Below are positions 27,382 to 33,446 of a stretch of 33,446 bases of DNA, one piece after another; positions within the stretch are counted from its first letter, which is position 1, and every line of letters begins with the position of its first letter. The notes beneath the pieces are model-generated. The model did no database searches, was not told the origin of the DNA, and was given only the letters and a program-made list of their open reading frames with translations. The stretch covers positions 978,536 through 1,011,981 of the forward strand of contig CP070802.1 of the NCBI GenBank assembly GCA_020343595.1, given 5' to 3'. A program made the translations under genes and the position numbers. This stretch comes from Caldifarciminota bacterium (GTDB lineage: Bacteria > Hydrothermota > Tepidihabitantia > SM23-42).

Positions 27382-28452
27382 TTACTTACCTGCCTTCAAC
27401 CCACGATTTTCCAGACGTAACCTTTCCCACGCATCGAAATCTTCGGGTGGATCGATCTTCTCTGAGTCAGGTTTGCGCATGAGTTTAGCCGCCTGGGTCG
27501 GACAGCCTGTCACACAAAGCCCACAGCCAACGCATTTCTCGAGCCGAACATCAACCACATCGTCCTTTTCAATCATCGCATCCACCTGGCAGCGGTCGAT
27601 ACAAACACCGCAGGAATTACAGGTGTCACGGTCTATTACGGCGTAGTAGTTGGCCCGTGCAACAGACTCTTCGATCCCCCAATCAGTAACACCTCTCAAT
27701 ATAGCACAGCAACAACCGCAGCAATTGCATACGTAGTATACATCCTTAATCACATTACTGACCGTGTGGACAAGACCCAACTCTTCAGTTTCATCCAACA
27801 ATATGAGGGCTTGTTCCTTTGATATGTCATTCGGCCGCTTCGGGCGTTCAACAGGCGAGAACATCATACAATTCTTCACCGGAAAGTCGCATCTGCGACG
27901 CTGTAAGACATCTTGTTCCACGCGACAGATACAATCCCTTACTCGGAAAGATTTCGAATTCTCCAGCATTGATTTGATGTCATCGTACGGAAGAATCCAT
28001 TCGGACTTGACCGCACCCTGGGAAGGGACCACTCGATGCAAAGCCGGCTGCGGTTTCATCAAACCCGCAGCACCACCTTCTTCCATATACTCTTCGAACA
28101 AATGGGCAAATTCGTGATCCATACTTTCCAACTGAGCCTCGTAGATACCGACTATGAACGGGGCAAGACGAAAAGCGAGCTTCGCACCCTTTCTTGACAT
28201 CCATAAAAGCCCACGCTTTGACATATCAACGAGACGCAGCTTAAGGTCGCCCTCATCGGCACCGGCTCTTCTGGCTATCTCGGCGATCGGTTCATATACT
28301 ACACTGAGTAGACCTGCGAGAGCGGCGTCATCGTCAGAGAAGATCTTTTTCAGAATGAGGATCTCCACTTTGGATGACGTCCTGGGAAAGCCATTAGGAA
28401 GCTTGTCGAGGGCATCGGCAAGCCTCTCGTATACGCGGTCGTCCCTTCCCAT
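27382..28452 (-). CDS. Winged-helix and ferredoxin-type Fe-S protein
   Basis: A cytosolic protein of about 356 residues. The first third is an N-terminal winged-helix-like region (VYERLADALDKLPNGFPRT, then IAEIARRAGADEGDLKLRL). A central cysteine-rich part has RDCICR, CDFPVKNC and the unusual CNCCGCCC cluster. The C-terminal third has two [4Fe-4S] motifs: CNSCGVCIDRCQ and CVGCGLCVTGCP. Similar proteins are annotated only as 4Fe-4S proteins; electron transfer or Fe-S-dependent sensing are both possible. I prefer the ATG at 28452; a TTG at 28470 overlapping the previous stop is the alternative. No Shine-Dalgarno is clear for either. Confidence 0.78.
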   Translation of the reverse strand: MGRDDRVYERLADALDKLPNGFPRTSSKVEILILKKIFSDDDAALAGLLSVVYEPIAEIARRAGADEGDLKLRLVDMSKRGLLWMSRKGAKLAFRLAPFIVGIYEAQLESMDHEFAHLFEEYMEEGGAAGLMKPQPALHRVVPSQGAVKSEWILPYDDIKSMLENSKSFRVRDCICRVEQDVLQRRRCDFPVKNCMMFSPVERPKRPNDISKEQALILLDETEELGLVHTVSNVIKDVYYVCNCCGCCCAILRGVTDWGIEESVARANYYAVIDRDTCNSCGVCIDRCQVDAMIEKDDVVDVRLEKCVGCGLCVTGCPTQAAKLMRKPDSEKIDPPEDFDAWERLRLENRGLKAGK

Positions 28453-28466
28453 GATTGGCAAATCGC

Positions 28467-28919
28467 TCAATCTATCTCATGGTATATGAGCATACCATAG
28501 TGGGCGGCGCTATAATCCTCATCCCACTTATATACAGTTAACTCGACCATATACTTATTGGTCTCATAAGGTTCAACTGTGACCACCGGGTGATTGTCCG
28601 ATTCATTATCGGAGATAACCTCTACCCATTCACCATCAACGTCTTCGTAGACCGTTATATCAAGGTCTTTGATCCGCCAGTCTCCAAAGGCCGCAATACC
28701 ATATGTCCATCCCTCGTGCAGCGTTCTGCTGAATGTCGCACCACTGTTAGTGATTATGTCAGCCTGCACGTGGACGATCTCCTGGTTAAGACTATCCTCA
28801 AGAAAGTAGACATATTCGGTCATGTCGTCCATGATACCCTTCATCGTTGTATACATATCTGCATGCATGAGTGAAGGAACACCAACCAACACAAGAGACA
28901 AAAACAATATCTTACGCAT
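28467..28919 (-). CDS. Small predicted secreted protein, family not recognised
   Basis: A 150-residue protein with a clear signal peptide (MRKILFLSLVLVGVPSLMHA, cleavage after residue 20). The mature part is acidic and beta-rich: EIVHVQADIITNSG, DLDITVYEDVDGEWVEV, KYMVELTVYKWDED. This suggests a single small beta-sandwich, like a jelly-roll or Ig-type ligand-binding domain, but I recognise no motif and assign no function. It has no cysteines in the mature part, so no disulfide or lipid anchor. It has a strong AAAGGAGG site and opens the six-gene run. Confidence 0.75.
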   Translation of the reverse strand: MRKILFLSLVLVGVPSLMHADMYTTMKGIMDDMTEYVYFLEDSLNQEIVHVQADIITNSGATFSRTLHEGWTYGIAAFGDWRIKDLDITVYEDVDGEWVEVISDNESDNHPVVTVEPYETNKYMVELTVYKWDEDYSAAHYGMLIYHEID

Positions 28920-28936
28920 TTTACCTCCTTTGGTCG

Positions 28937-28965
28937 ATTATAACAACAATAGCAAAGTTGGTCAA
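28937..28965 (-). promoter_or_regulatory. Promoter of the six-gene run 28919-24394
   Basis: On the minus strand TTGACC (28960-28965), a 17-bp spacer and a perfect TATAAT (28937-28942), followed by AAAGGAGG just before the ATG at 28919. The only clear promoter found for this run. Confidence 0.72.
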
Positions 28966-28994
28966 TAGTCGCGAACTCCCGTTCTTCATCACTA

Positions 28995-30260
28995 CTATTT
29001 GCGGGTCGATGATGCTCGACACATGCTGCATGCACTCTCACCGGCAAGATGCCCTGTCGAAAAAGCAGCCTGCAGATTATAACCACCCGTATCGCCTGCA
29101 ACATCGATCACCTCGCCACAAAAGAATAGACCGGAAACCAACCTCGACTGCATCGTATAAGGGTCGATCTCGTCCAACGCGACTCCGCCATCAGTGATGA
29201 TCGCCTCACTGATGGGACGAGGTCCTTTCACGGTCAGCCTAAAATCCCTCAGATAATGTAGTATTCTTTGACGTTCTTCACGGTTTATTTCACTTACATG
29301 CCTGTCGGCCGGAATGCCAGCCCGTGTCAGGAAAATATCAATAGTGGTAACGGGCAACAAATGCTTCATAACACTTCTACATTTCATCTTGCCATGGTGG
29401 TCAAATTCCCGCAGCAGTCTTCTCTCTAATTGTTCATCGGTGAGCGCAGGTTTGAAGTTGATCGAAAGAGTGACCTTATGCTTTTGGATTTCCTGTACTA
29501 TCTGCCGGCTCATCGTCAGGATTATTGGTCCAGAAACGCCGAAATGAGTGAAAAGCATCTCGCCAAACAAGGTTGTGAATCTTCTACCGCGGGCATATGC
29601 ACTCACCTCAACGTTCTTAAGACTCAGACCCTGCATCTTTCTTATGAAATCTTCTTCCACTTCAATCGGCACAAGGGCAGGTTCAGGTTTTCTCACCCTG
29701 TGCCCCAAGTCCATTGCAAACCGGTACCCGTCACCGGTCGAACCAGTCATCGGGTATGAACGCCCACCCGTAGCAATTATGACGGCGTCACAGGAAATAT
29801 CTACCCCACTCCCACGTACACCGTTAATGCGATTAACGTCAGTCAAGATGGCATCGACGGTGAATTCCATTCTAATCTCCACTTCATTCTTTCTGAGGAA
29901 CGCAGCCAGGCATTCAACAATATCTTCGGCATTGCCCGATCTGGGAAAGACGCGCTGTCCCCTTTCAAGCACAGTCCTGACACCGCGGGTTTCGAAAAAA
30001 TCTATTAGATCCTGATTGAAGAACCGGGCGAAGCAATTGCGCAGGAAATTACCATTCTTGCCGTAATGCTCAATGAACGAATCTATGCCACCCATATTCG
30101 TGAGATTACAGCGCCCTTTGCCAGTGATCGCAAGTTTTGAGCCTAGCCGGTGCATCTTCTCCAGAAGTATCACCTCACAACCCTTCTCTGCTGCCCTCCC
30201 GGCAGCCATCATTCCGGCAGGACCACCACCAATGACAACGATACGGTGACCGTCTATCAT
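28995..30260 (-). CDS. BaiN/HI0933-family FAD-dependent flavoprotein
   Basis: FAD-binding oxidoreductase of 421 residues of the HI0933/BaiN (YhiN) type. The N-terminal Rossmann motif is VVIGGGPAGMMAAGRAAEKG, followed by the family hallmark GSKLAITGKGRCNLTN. VIIATGGRSYPMTGSTGDGY and the C-terminal FAD segment GLFFCGEVIDVAGDTGGYNL are also standard. Members include BaiN in bile-acid reduction, but most have no known substrate and I assign none. Its ATG overlaps the maf stop as ATGA, so the two are co-translated; there is no functional link that I know of. Confidence 0.9.
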   Translation of the reverse strand: MIDGHRIVVIGGGPAGMMAAGRAAEKGCEVILLEKMHRLGSKLAITGKGRCNLTNMGGIDSFIEHYGKNGNFLRNCFARFFNQDLIDFFETRGVRTVLERGQRVFPRSGNAEDIVECLAAFLRKNEVEIRMEFTVDAILTDVNRINGVRGSGVDISCDAVIIATGGRSYPMTGSTGDGYRFAMDLGHRVRKPEPALVPIEVEEDFIRKMQGLSLKNVEVSAYARGRRFTTLFGEMLFTHFGVSGPIILTMSRQIVQEIQKHKVTLSINFKPALTDEQLERRLLREFDHHGKMKCRSVMKHLLPVTTIDIFLTRAGIPADRHVSEINREERQRILHYLRDFRLTVKGPRPISEAIITDGGVALDEIDPYTMQSRLVSGLFFCGEVIDVAGDTGGYNLQAAFSTGHLAGESACSMCRASSTRK

Positions 30261-30844
30261 AGCAAATCTTCGAGAACCCGTTTCAATTCTTCGGTCGGTA
30301 GACCGACGATGTTGGAATAACTCCCTTCGTACTTTGCCACCAGCATTCTACCACGCTCCTGTATCCCGTAGGCACCCGCCTTGTCCATTGGCTCGCCAGT
30401 CGCCACGTAATTCTTTATTGTCATTTCGTCCGACTTATGCATCCAGACCTTACTTCGAAGACAGAAAACCTCCATGCACTGGCAAGAAACCTTGAGCACT
30501 GCCACACTTGTTACTACCTCATGGAACTTTCCACGCAATTCCATGAGTATTCGTATGGCGTCGACCTTGTCTTTTGGCTGTCCGATAATCCGGTTTTCAA
30601 ACCAAATCACCGTGTCTGCACCGATCACGGCAGCAATCGTGCTTCGGTCCCCTGCATAATTCTGCCACACCGCTGCTGCTTTTCTTGCGGCCACCTTTTT
30701 GCTAAAAGTTTCCGCATCCTCACCCGGTTCTGATTTCTCCTCGATCTGACTCTCGATGACCACGATCCTGTCCTTCGGCACAATGCTCCGGAGAAGACGC
30801 AGGCGGCGCGGCGATCTTGATGCAAGGATAAATTTCTTCTTCAT
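30257..30844 (-). CDS. maf: Maf-family nucleoside triphosphate pyrophosphatase
   Basis: House-cleaning enzyme that hydrolyses non-canonical or pyrimidine NTPs to NMP and pyrophosphate; also described as a septum inhibitor. 195 residues from the ATG at 30844. The signature S-x-S-P-R-R is in LASRSPRRLRLL, the metal region in VIGADTVIW, and the C-terminal YSNIVGLPTEEL is typical. The longer ORF to 30871 is rejected because a -10-like TATAAT (30861-30866) lies within its extra codons. No good -35 is seen. Leads into the flavoprotein gene. Confidence 0.9.
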   Translation of the reverse strand: MKKKFILASRSPRRLRLLRSIVPKDRIVVIESQIEEKSEPGEDAETFSKKVAARKAAAVWQNYAGDRSTIAAVIGADTVIWFENRIIGQPKDKVDAIRILMELRGKFHEVVTSVAVLKVSCQCMEVFCLRSKVWMHKSDEMTIKNYVATGEPMDKAGAYGIQERGRMLVAKYEGSYSNIVGLPTEELKRVLEDLL

Positions 30845-30971
30845 ATCATCGTGGCATCGTATTATATCCAAATGAACAGGATTTACCAGCCTCGATCGTT
30901 ACAACTGCTGGAATCCGTTCAATTACCGTCACGATTTTTCTGCTGCAGACGATTGTTGTAACAGAAAAGTG

Positions 30972-30999
30972 TTGACATTATGTGAAAATGGAATAGAAT
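30972..30999 (+). promoter_or_regulatory. Promoter of the small membrane protein
   Basis: TTGACA (30972-30977), a 16-bp spacer and TAGAAT (30994-30999). The predicted transcription start, about 31006, is right at the Shine-Dalgarno site. Confidence 0.7.
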
Positions 31000-31006
31000 T
31001 TTACTA

Positions 31007-31012
31007 AAGGAG
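31007..31012 (+). promoter_or_regulatory. Shine-Dalgarno site selecting a TTG start
   Basis: AAGGAG seven bases before the TTG at 31020. The ATG five bases nearer the site opens only a two-codon frame (ATG AAT TGA), so the TTG is chosen. Confidence 0.7.
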
Positions 31013-31019
31013 ATATGAA

Positions 31020-31208
31020 TTGATTAAGGTACTTCTTTGGTCAATACTATTCGTTCTCTGCTGGCCGTTAGCCATCCTCGTGCTGCTGTTCTATCCTGTG
31101 ATCTGGCTGATCCTGCTCCCGTTCAGATTATTCGGCATAGCAGTGAACGGCGTACTATCAGTTTTCAGAGCGATCATTATGCTTCCTGCCAGGATACTCG
31201 GCGGGTAG
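31020..31208 (+). CDS. Small conserved-looking two-helix membrane protein
   Basis: A 62-residue, strongly hydrophobic protein starting at TTG. Two predicted membrane segments: about residues 3-32 (a long or re-entrant stretch, LLWSILFVLCWPLAILVLLF) and 38-55. The proline and arginine pattern YPVIWLILLPFRLFGIAVNG and ending MLPARILGG resembles small membrane proteins I have seen repeatedly in unrelated bacteria with no assigned function. The dedicated promoter, well-spaced Shine-Dalgarno site and lone position between divergent/convergent genes support a real gene. Confidence 0.7.
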   Translation: MIKVLLWSILFVLCWPLAILVLLFYPVIWLILLPFRLFGIAVNGVLSVFRAIIMLPARILGG

Positions 31209-31237
31209 AATTCAAACCCAACAATAATAAAACAATA

Positions 31238-31732
31238 TCATTTACTGAGTAGACGATTCACTATTGTTTGCGATACTTCGATCTCTTCTTTCGTGGCGTT
31301 ATGGGAAATACGGATCTCCCAATAGGCAAAACCGACACCGACAAAGACAAATAACATTCCCACCATGAAAGCGATGAGCGTCAGTATGACCAGATGAAGT
31401 CCGGAAACATATGACAATCCAATCATTGCTGAAGTAACCACGAAGAACAGAATAGCCAGCAGTGTTGCTCCGCTCGACCGTTTCAGCAGCTGCACCCGGG
31501 AAAAGAGCATTTCGACTTGATGTTCAATACTCTGCAGTCGTTCTCTGTCAACATCCACCAACGAGGCTTTCTTCGCGATACTGGTCTTTTCCTGGTTCAG
31601 AAGACGGATCCTGTCCATGACCCTGCCAAGCTTGGGAGTCAAAGTAAGGAGCAGTAAAGCCGAGCATGAAATCATCACCGCGGGTGACAACATTGCCTGG
31701 ATAACAGAAAAAACTCTTGCTTCGATATTCAT
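31238..31732 (-). CDS. DUF2721-like membrane protein
   Basis: A 164-residue protein with an N-terminal membrane helix (about 10-30, IQAMLSPAVMISCSALLLLTL), a charged cytosolic helical section (LGRVMDRIRLLNQEK) and two close C-terminal helices (about 90-140). This order and the R-V-x-D-R-I-R segment fit DUF2721, whose function is unknown. A GGAGGA site precedes the ATG. It follows the flavodoxin by 59 bases and may belong to that operon. It converges on the small membrane protein with a 29-base gap and no hairpin. Confidence 0.7.
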   Translation of the reverse strand: MNIEARVFSVIQAMLSPAVMISCSALLLLTLTPKLGRVMDRIRLLNQEKTSIAKKASLVDVDRERLQSIEHQVEMLFSRVQLLKRSSGATLLAILFFVVTSAMIGLSYVSGLHLVILTLIAFMVGMLFVFVGVGFAYWEIRISHNATKEEIEVSQTIVNRLLSK

Positions 31733-31791
31733 GAATCCTCCGGTGAAAATGATACTCAGAAACTACCTAACGTGAAGCTCGAAAAACACCA

Positions 31792-32262
31792 TCACTTTGT
31801 CAATTTCGCACCGACCTCTTCAGCCCATGCACGGACCTTGTCGGGATCACAGGTTTCTGCCTGAGCCTTGCCAAACATCTTCATACGTCCGTCAAGGGCG
31901 GCGGTCGCGAGCGGCTTTGCCCTCGGGTATTTTGCCAGCATATCATTCAGATATTTACCGACTGCCTCATCATGGGTCTTTGGATCACCGGCCGAACACG
32001 CGGAAACGAAAACAACAAGATTCTTGCCTTCGAAATCGGCATTTAGGAGCTTTTTAGATTTTCTGTACCACCTGCCCATCCGAATGCCACTGCCGATAAA
32101 AATGCTCTTGTATTGAGCGAGGTCTGGCCTGGGGTTTTCCTTCAGGTTAACAACATCAACGTTCAAACCGTATTTCCTGCGCAACACATCCACAATGATA
32201 TCTGCTGATTCACCGGTAACTCCGCTCTTCGTTTCAAAAGCGATAATTACATGTCCACTCAT
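31792..32262 (-). CDS. Flavodoxin-domain protein (HemG-like Flavodoxin_5 type)
   Basis: FMN-binding flavodoxin fold, 156 residues from the ATG at 32262, which overlaps the 2TM gene stop as ATGA; the longer ORF to 32397 lies inside that gene. The phosphate loop is FETKSGVTGESADII, and GSGIRMGRWYRKSKKLL and VFVSACSAGDP are the two flavin-contact regions, close to protoporphyrinogen-oxidase-like flavodoxins. Whether it acts in haem synthesis or as a general electron carrier is open; no haem genes are nearby. Neighbouring nitroreductase could be its partner. Confidence 0.82.
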   Translation of the reverse strand: MSGHVIIAFETKSGVTGESADIIVDVLRRKYGLNVDVVNLKENPRPDLAQYKSIFIGSGIRMGRWYRKSKKLLNADFEGKNLVVFVSACSAGDPKTHDEAVGKYLNDMLAKYPRAKPLATAALDGRMKMFGKAQAETCDPDKVRAWAEEVGAKLTK

Positions 32263-32549
32263 TTCTTTTCTTTCTCCATCAATTCTCGTATCTTCCTCTC
32301 TTCCCAATCTTTGCCGAGCATCTTTTGTGTACCAAATACACTCAAACCATGAATACTCAAACCAATTCCCCAGCCAATGAGCGGCCAGTAGAACCATAGA
32401 TGTCTTGGTGAAGCCAGTATGTTCAGAATGAATAAGCCGGCATTCACAGCCAGGTAAACGAACAGATGCGAGTAGAAGGATTTCAACTCCTCCACCCGTT
32501 TCTTAGCTTTCTCGTAAGTTTCCTGCTCAGTCGTCTTCTTTTCCTTCAT
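32259..32549 (-). CDS. 2TM-domain membrane protein
   Basis: A 96-residue protein with two membrane helices (about residues 25-43 and 52-70; SHLFVYLAVNAGLFILNIL and WFYWPLIGWGIGLSIHG), preceded by a charged helix and followed by a highly basic/acidic tail ending MEKEKK. This is the PF13239 2TM layout, including the aromatic W-x-x-W-P-L-x-G-W-G-I-G loop. The start at 32549 is set by an AAGGAGG site four bases upstream, lying inside the nitroreductase gene, which it overlaps by 23 bases. Function unknown; the family is sometimes fused to histidine kinases. Confidence 0.78.
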   Translation of the reverse strand: MKEKKTTEQETYEKAKKRVEELKSFYSHLFVYLAVNAGLFILNILASPRHLWFYWPLIGWGIGLSIHGLSVFGTQKMLGKDWEERKIRELMEKEKK

Positions 32550-33446
32550 CTTTCCTCCTTTTCTTGGTTTCGTCTGGGTCCTCGTTGGGTTCAAATTTCT
32601 CAAACCAATCGAAGCCGAATTCCCTCATTATCTTCATAAATTCTTCATTGCCATCGGGCATGATATCTGCTGCATAGTGTAGACCAAAGTAGCGCTGGGC
32701 TACGTTAATATAACCCTTGTCTTTTATATCGGCGATGCACTCGTCCGCAAAGGCTTCACTGTGAACCTTCTCACAGACTTCACGGATCCTTTCGACTCTC
32801 TCATCGTTCATTTCTATTTTGGCACTGTGGTATTTCTCAGCATAGGCATCTCTCAGCTCTTCATCGCTTATCTCGCGATATTTCTCGTGATGCACTACGA
32901 CCTCGCGCTTCAACTTCCTGCGCACCATCAAATTCGATTTTGGATAACCCAAACACAACAGGACAACTGGAAGCACTCCCTTTGGCAGACCGAACATGTC
33001 ATGTACTTCACGCATCAGATCCATCACAGTACCGATATACACCGCCCCTATGCCGAACGAGTCCGCTGCGGTACAGATGTTCTGCGCGCATATTATCGTG
33101 TCCTGGAATGAAATCCAGAAGTGCCGAAAACTGCTCGTTGCCGTAAACGGCGACTTCTCATTCTCTGCCCATCGCTGCAACCGGTGCCAGTCAATACAGA
33201 AAAGCAAATTGACACGAGCCTTGGCGATGAATTCCTGGCAACACATTTCGGCGAGTTTGCTACTTGTGTCTCTTGACCTGACCTTAATGACCGAATAAGG
33301 CTGCAGATTTCCTCCTGTCGGAGCATGAACGCCCGCGTCCAGTATCTGGTTCAAGACCCCGTCAGGGATCTCTGTGTCCGCAAAGTTGCGGCAGCTGGCC
33401 CGTTCCATCAGCAATTTCATGGTTTCGTTCGCATACGTTCCCGCCA
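32527..33446 (-). CDS. Nitroreductase-family protein (5' end probably outside window)
   Basis: FMN-dependent NAD(P)H oxidoreductase fold. MERASCRNFADTEIP and the FMN segment HAPTGGNLQPYSVI are the family's N-terminal signatures; CAADSFGIGAVYIG and GLPKGVLPVVLLCLGYPK mark the second half. A further ~90-residue C-terminal extension (HEKYREISDEEL to GFDWFEKF) is longer than in plain nitroreductases. The first ATG is at 33420, but the frame stays open to the window edge and the codons before it read NET, as in the common NETIKLL-x-ERRS opening, so the true start is probably beyond 33446. Substrate unknown; it leads the 2TM/flavodoxin operon. Confidence 0.83.
   Translation of the reverse strand, partial: AGTYANETMKLLMERASCRNFADTEIPDGVLNQILDAGVHAPTGGNLQPYSVIKVRSRDTSSKLAEMCCQEFIAKARVNLLFCIDWHRLQRWAENEKSPFTATSSFRHFWISFQDTIICAQNICTAADSFGIGAVYIGTVMDLMREVHDMFGLPKGVLPVVLLCLGYPKSNLMVRRKLKREVVVHHEKYREISDEELRDAYAEKYHSAKIEMNDERVERIREVCEKVHSEAFADECIADIKDKGYINVAQRYFGLHYAADIMPDGNEEFMKIMREFGFDWFEKFEPNEDPDETKKRRKDEGKEDD
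32554..32560 (-). promoter_or_regulatory. Shine-Dalgarno site deciding the 2TM start
   Basis: AAGGAGG on the minus strand, four bases before the ATG at 32549. It rules out the upstream ATG at 32603, which would extend deep into the nitroreductase gene. Confidence 0.75.

Noticed and set aside
32263..32397. Longer flavodoxin with 45 extra N-terminal residues
   Set aside because: The extra codons are an alternate frame of the 2TM gene; the flavodoxin fold begins at MSGHVIIAFETKSG.

Overview
The window is about 33.4 kb of ordinary bacterial chromosome with moderate GC. It contains no phage, IS element, CRISPR array, rRNA or tRNA that I can see. Several genes point to a Gram-negative, probably anaerobic or facultative lineage of the FCB/WOR-3 (Stahlbacteria) kind: a PorV/PorQ-like outer-membrane barrel, a secreted beta-helix protein ending in a type-A (T9SS-like/FlgD-Ig) sorting domain, an NHL-repeat protein with the same sort of tail, many Fe-S proteins, and separate rpoB and rpoC genes. 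The lineage call is inference from gene content, not phylogeny.

Layout. Bases 1-7012 (+) hold the 3' part of rpoB (open through the left edge) and complete rpoC, closed by a 19-bp perfect inverted repeat that also terminates the converging gene. Bases 7054-9796 (-) are an envelope cluster: NHL/FlgD-Ig protein, PorV/PorQ-like barrel and a polyprenol/diacylglycerol-kinase-like membrane protein. Bases 9952-17976 (+) form the most interesting block: larA-like, malate/lactate-dehydrogenase-like, a second such dehydrogenase, a second larA-like, a GcvH-like lipoyl protein, and an 832-residue fusion of a GlcD-type FAD dehydrogenase with a GlcF/HdrB-type double-CCG iron-sulfur part. Three promoters in this block share the same extended -35, ATATTGACTT, with a 16-bp spacer. 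I read the block as a 2-hydroxyacid module: nickel-pincer racemases interconvert D and L isomers, NAD dehydrogenases handle one isomer, and the flavin/Fe-S enzyme oxidises the other, perhaps passing electrons to the lipoyl protein. The function is inferred and the substrate (lactate, malate or another) is not fixed by the sequence.

Bases 18041-19879 (-) encode the secreted beta-helix protein. Bases 20005-24208 (-) are a tightly coupled operon with ATGA overlaps: AlkD-like DNA glycosylase, glycogen branching enzyme and 4-alpha-glucanotransferase. Bases 24394-28919 (-) are a six-gene run: small secreted protein, winged-helix/Fe-S protein, secreted transglutaminase-like protein, SAM methyltransferase, HAD hydrolase, and MscL with a zinc-ribbon tail. 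Bases 28995-30844 (-) carry a Maf pyrophosphatase and a BaiN/HI0933-type flavoprotein, followed by a 62-residue membrane protein on the other strand. Bases 31238-33446 (-) hold a DUF2721-like membrane protein and a nitroreductase/2TM/flavodoxin operon that runs off the right edge.

Promoters can be read directly in this genome: TTGAC[A/T] or a near match, 16 (once 17) bp, then TATAAT-like. Two of them sit so close to the start codon that the transcripts look leaderless, although Shine-Dalgarno sites are strong elsewhere.
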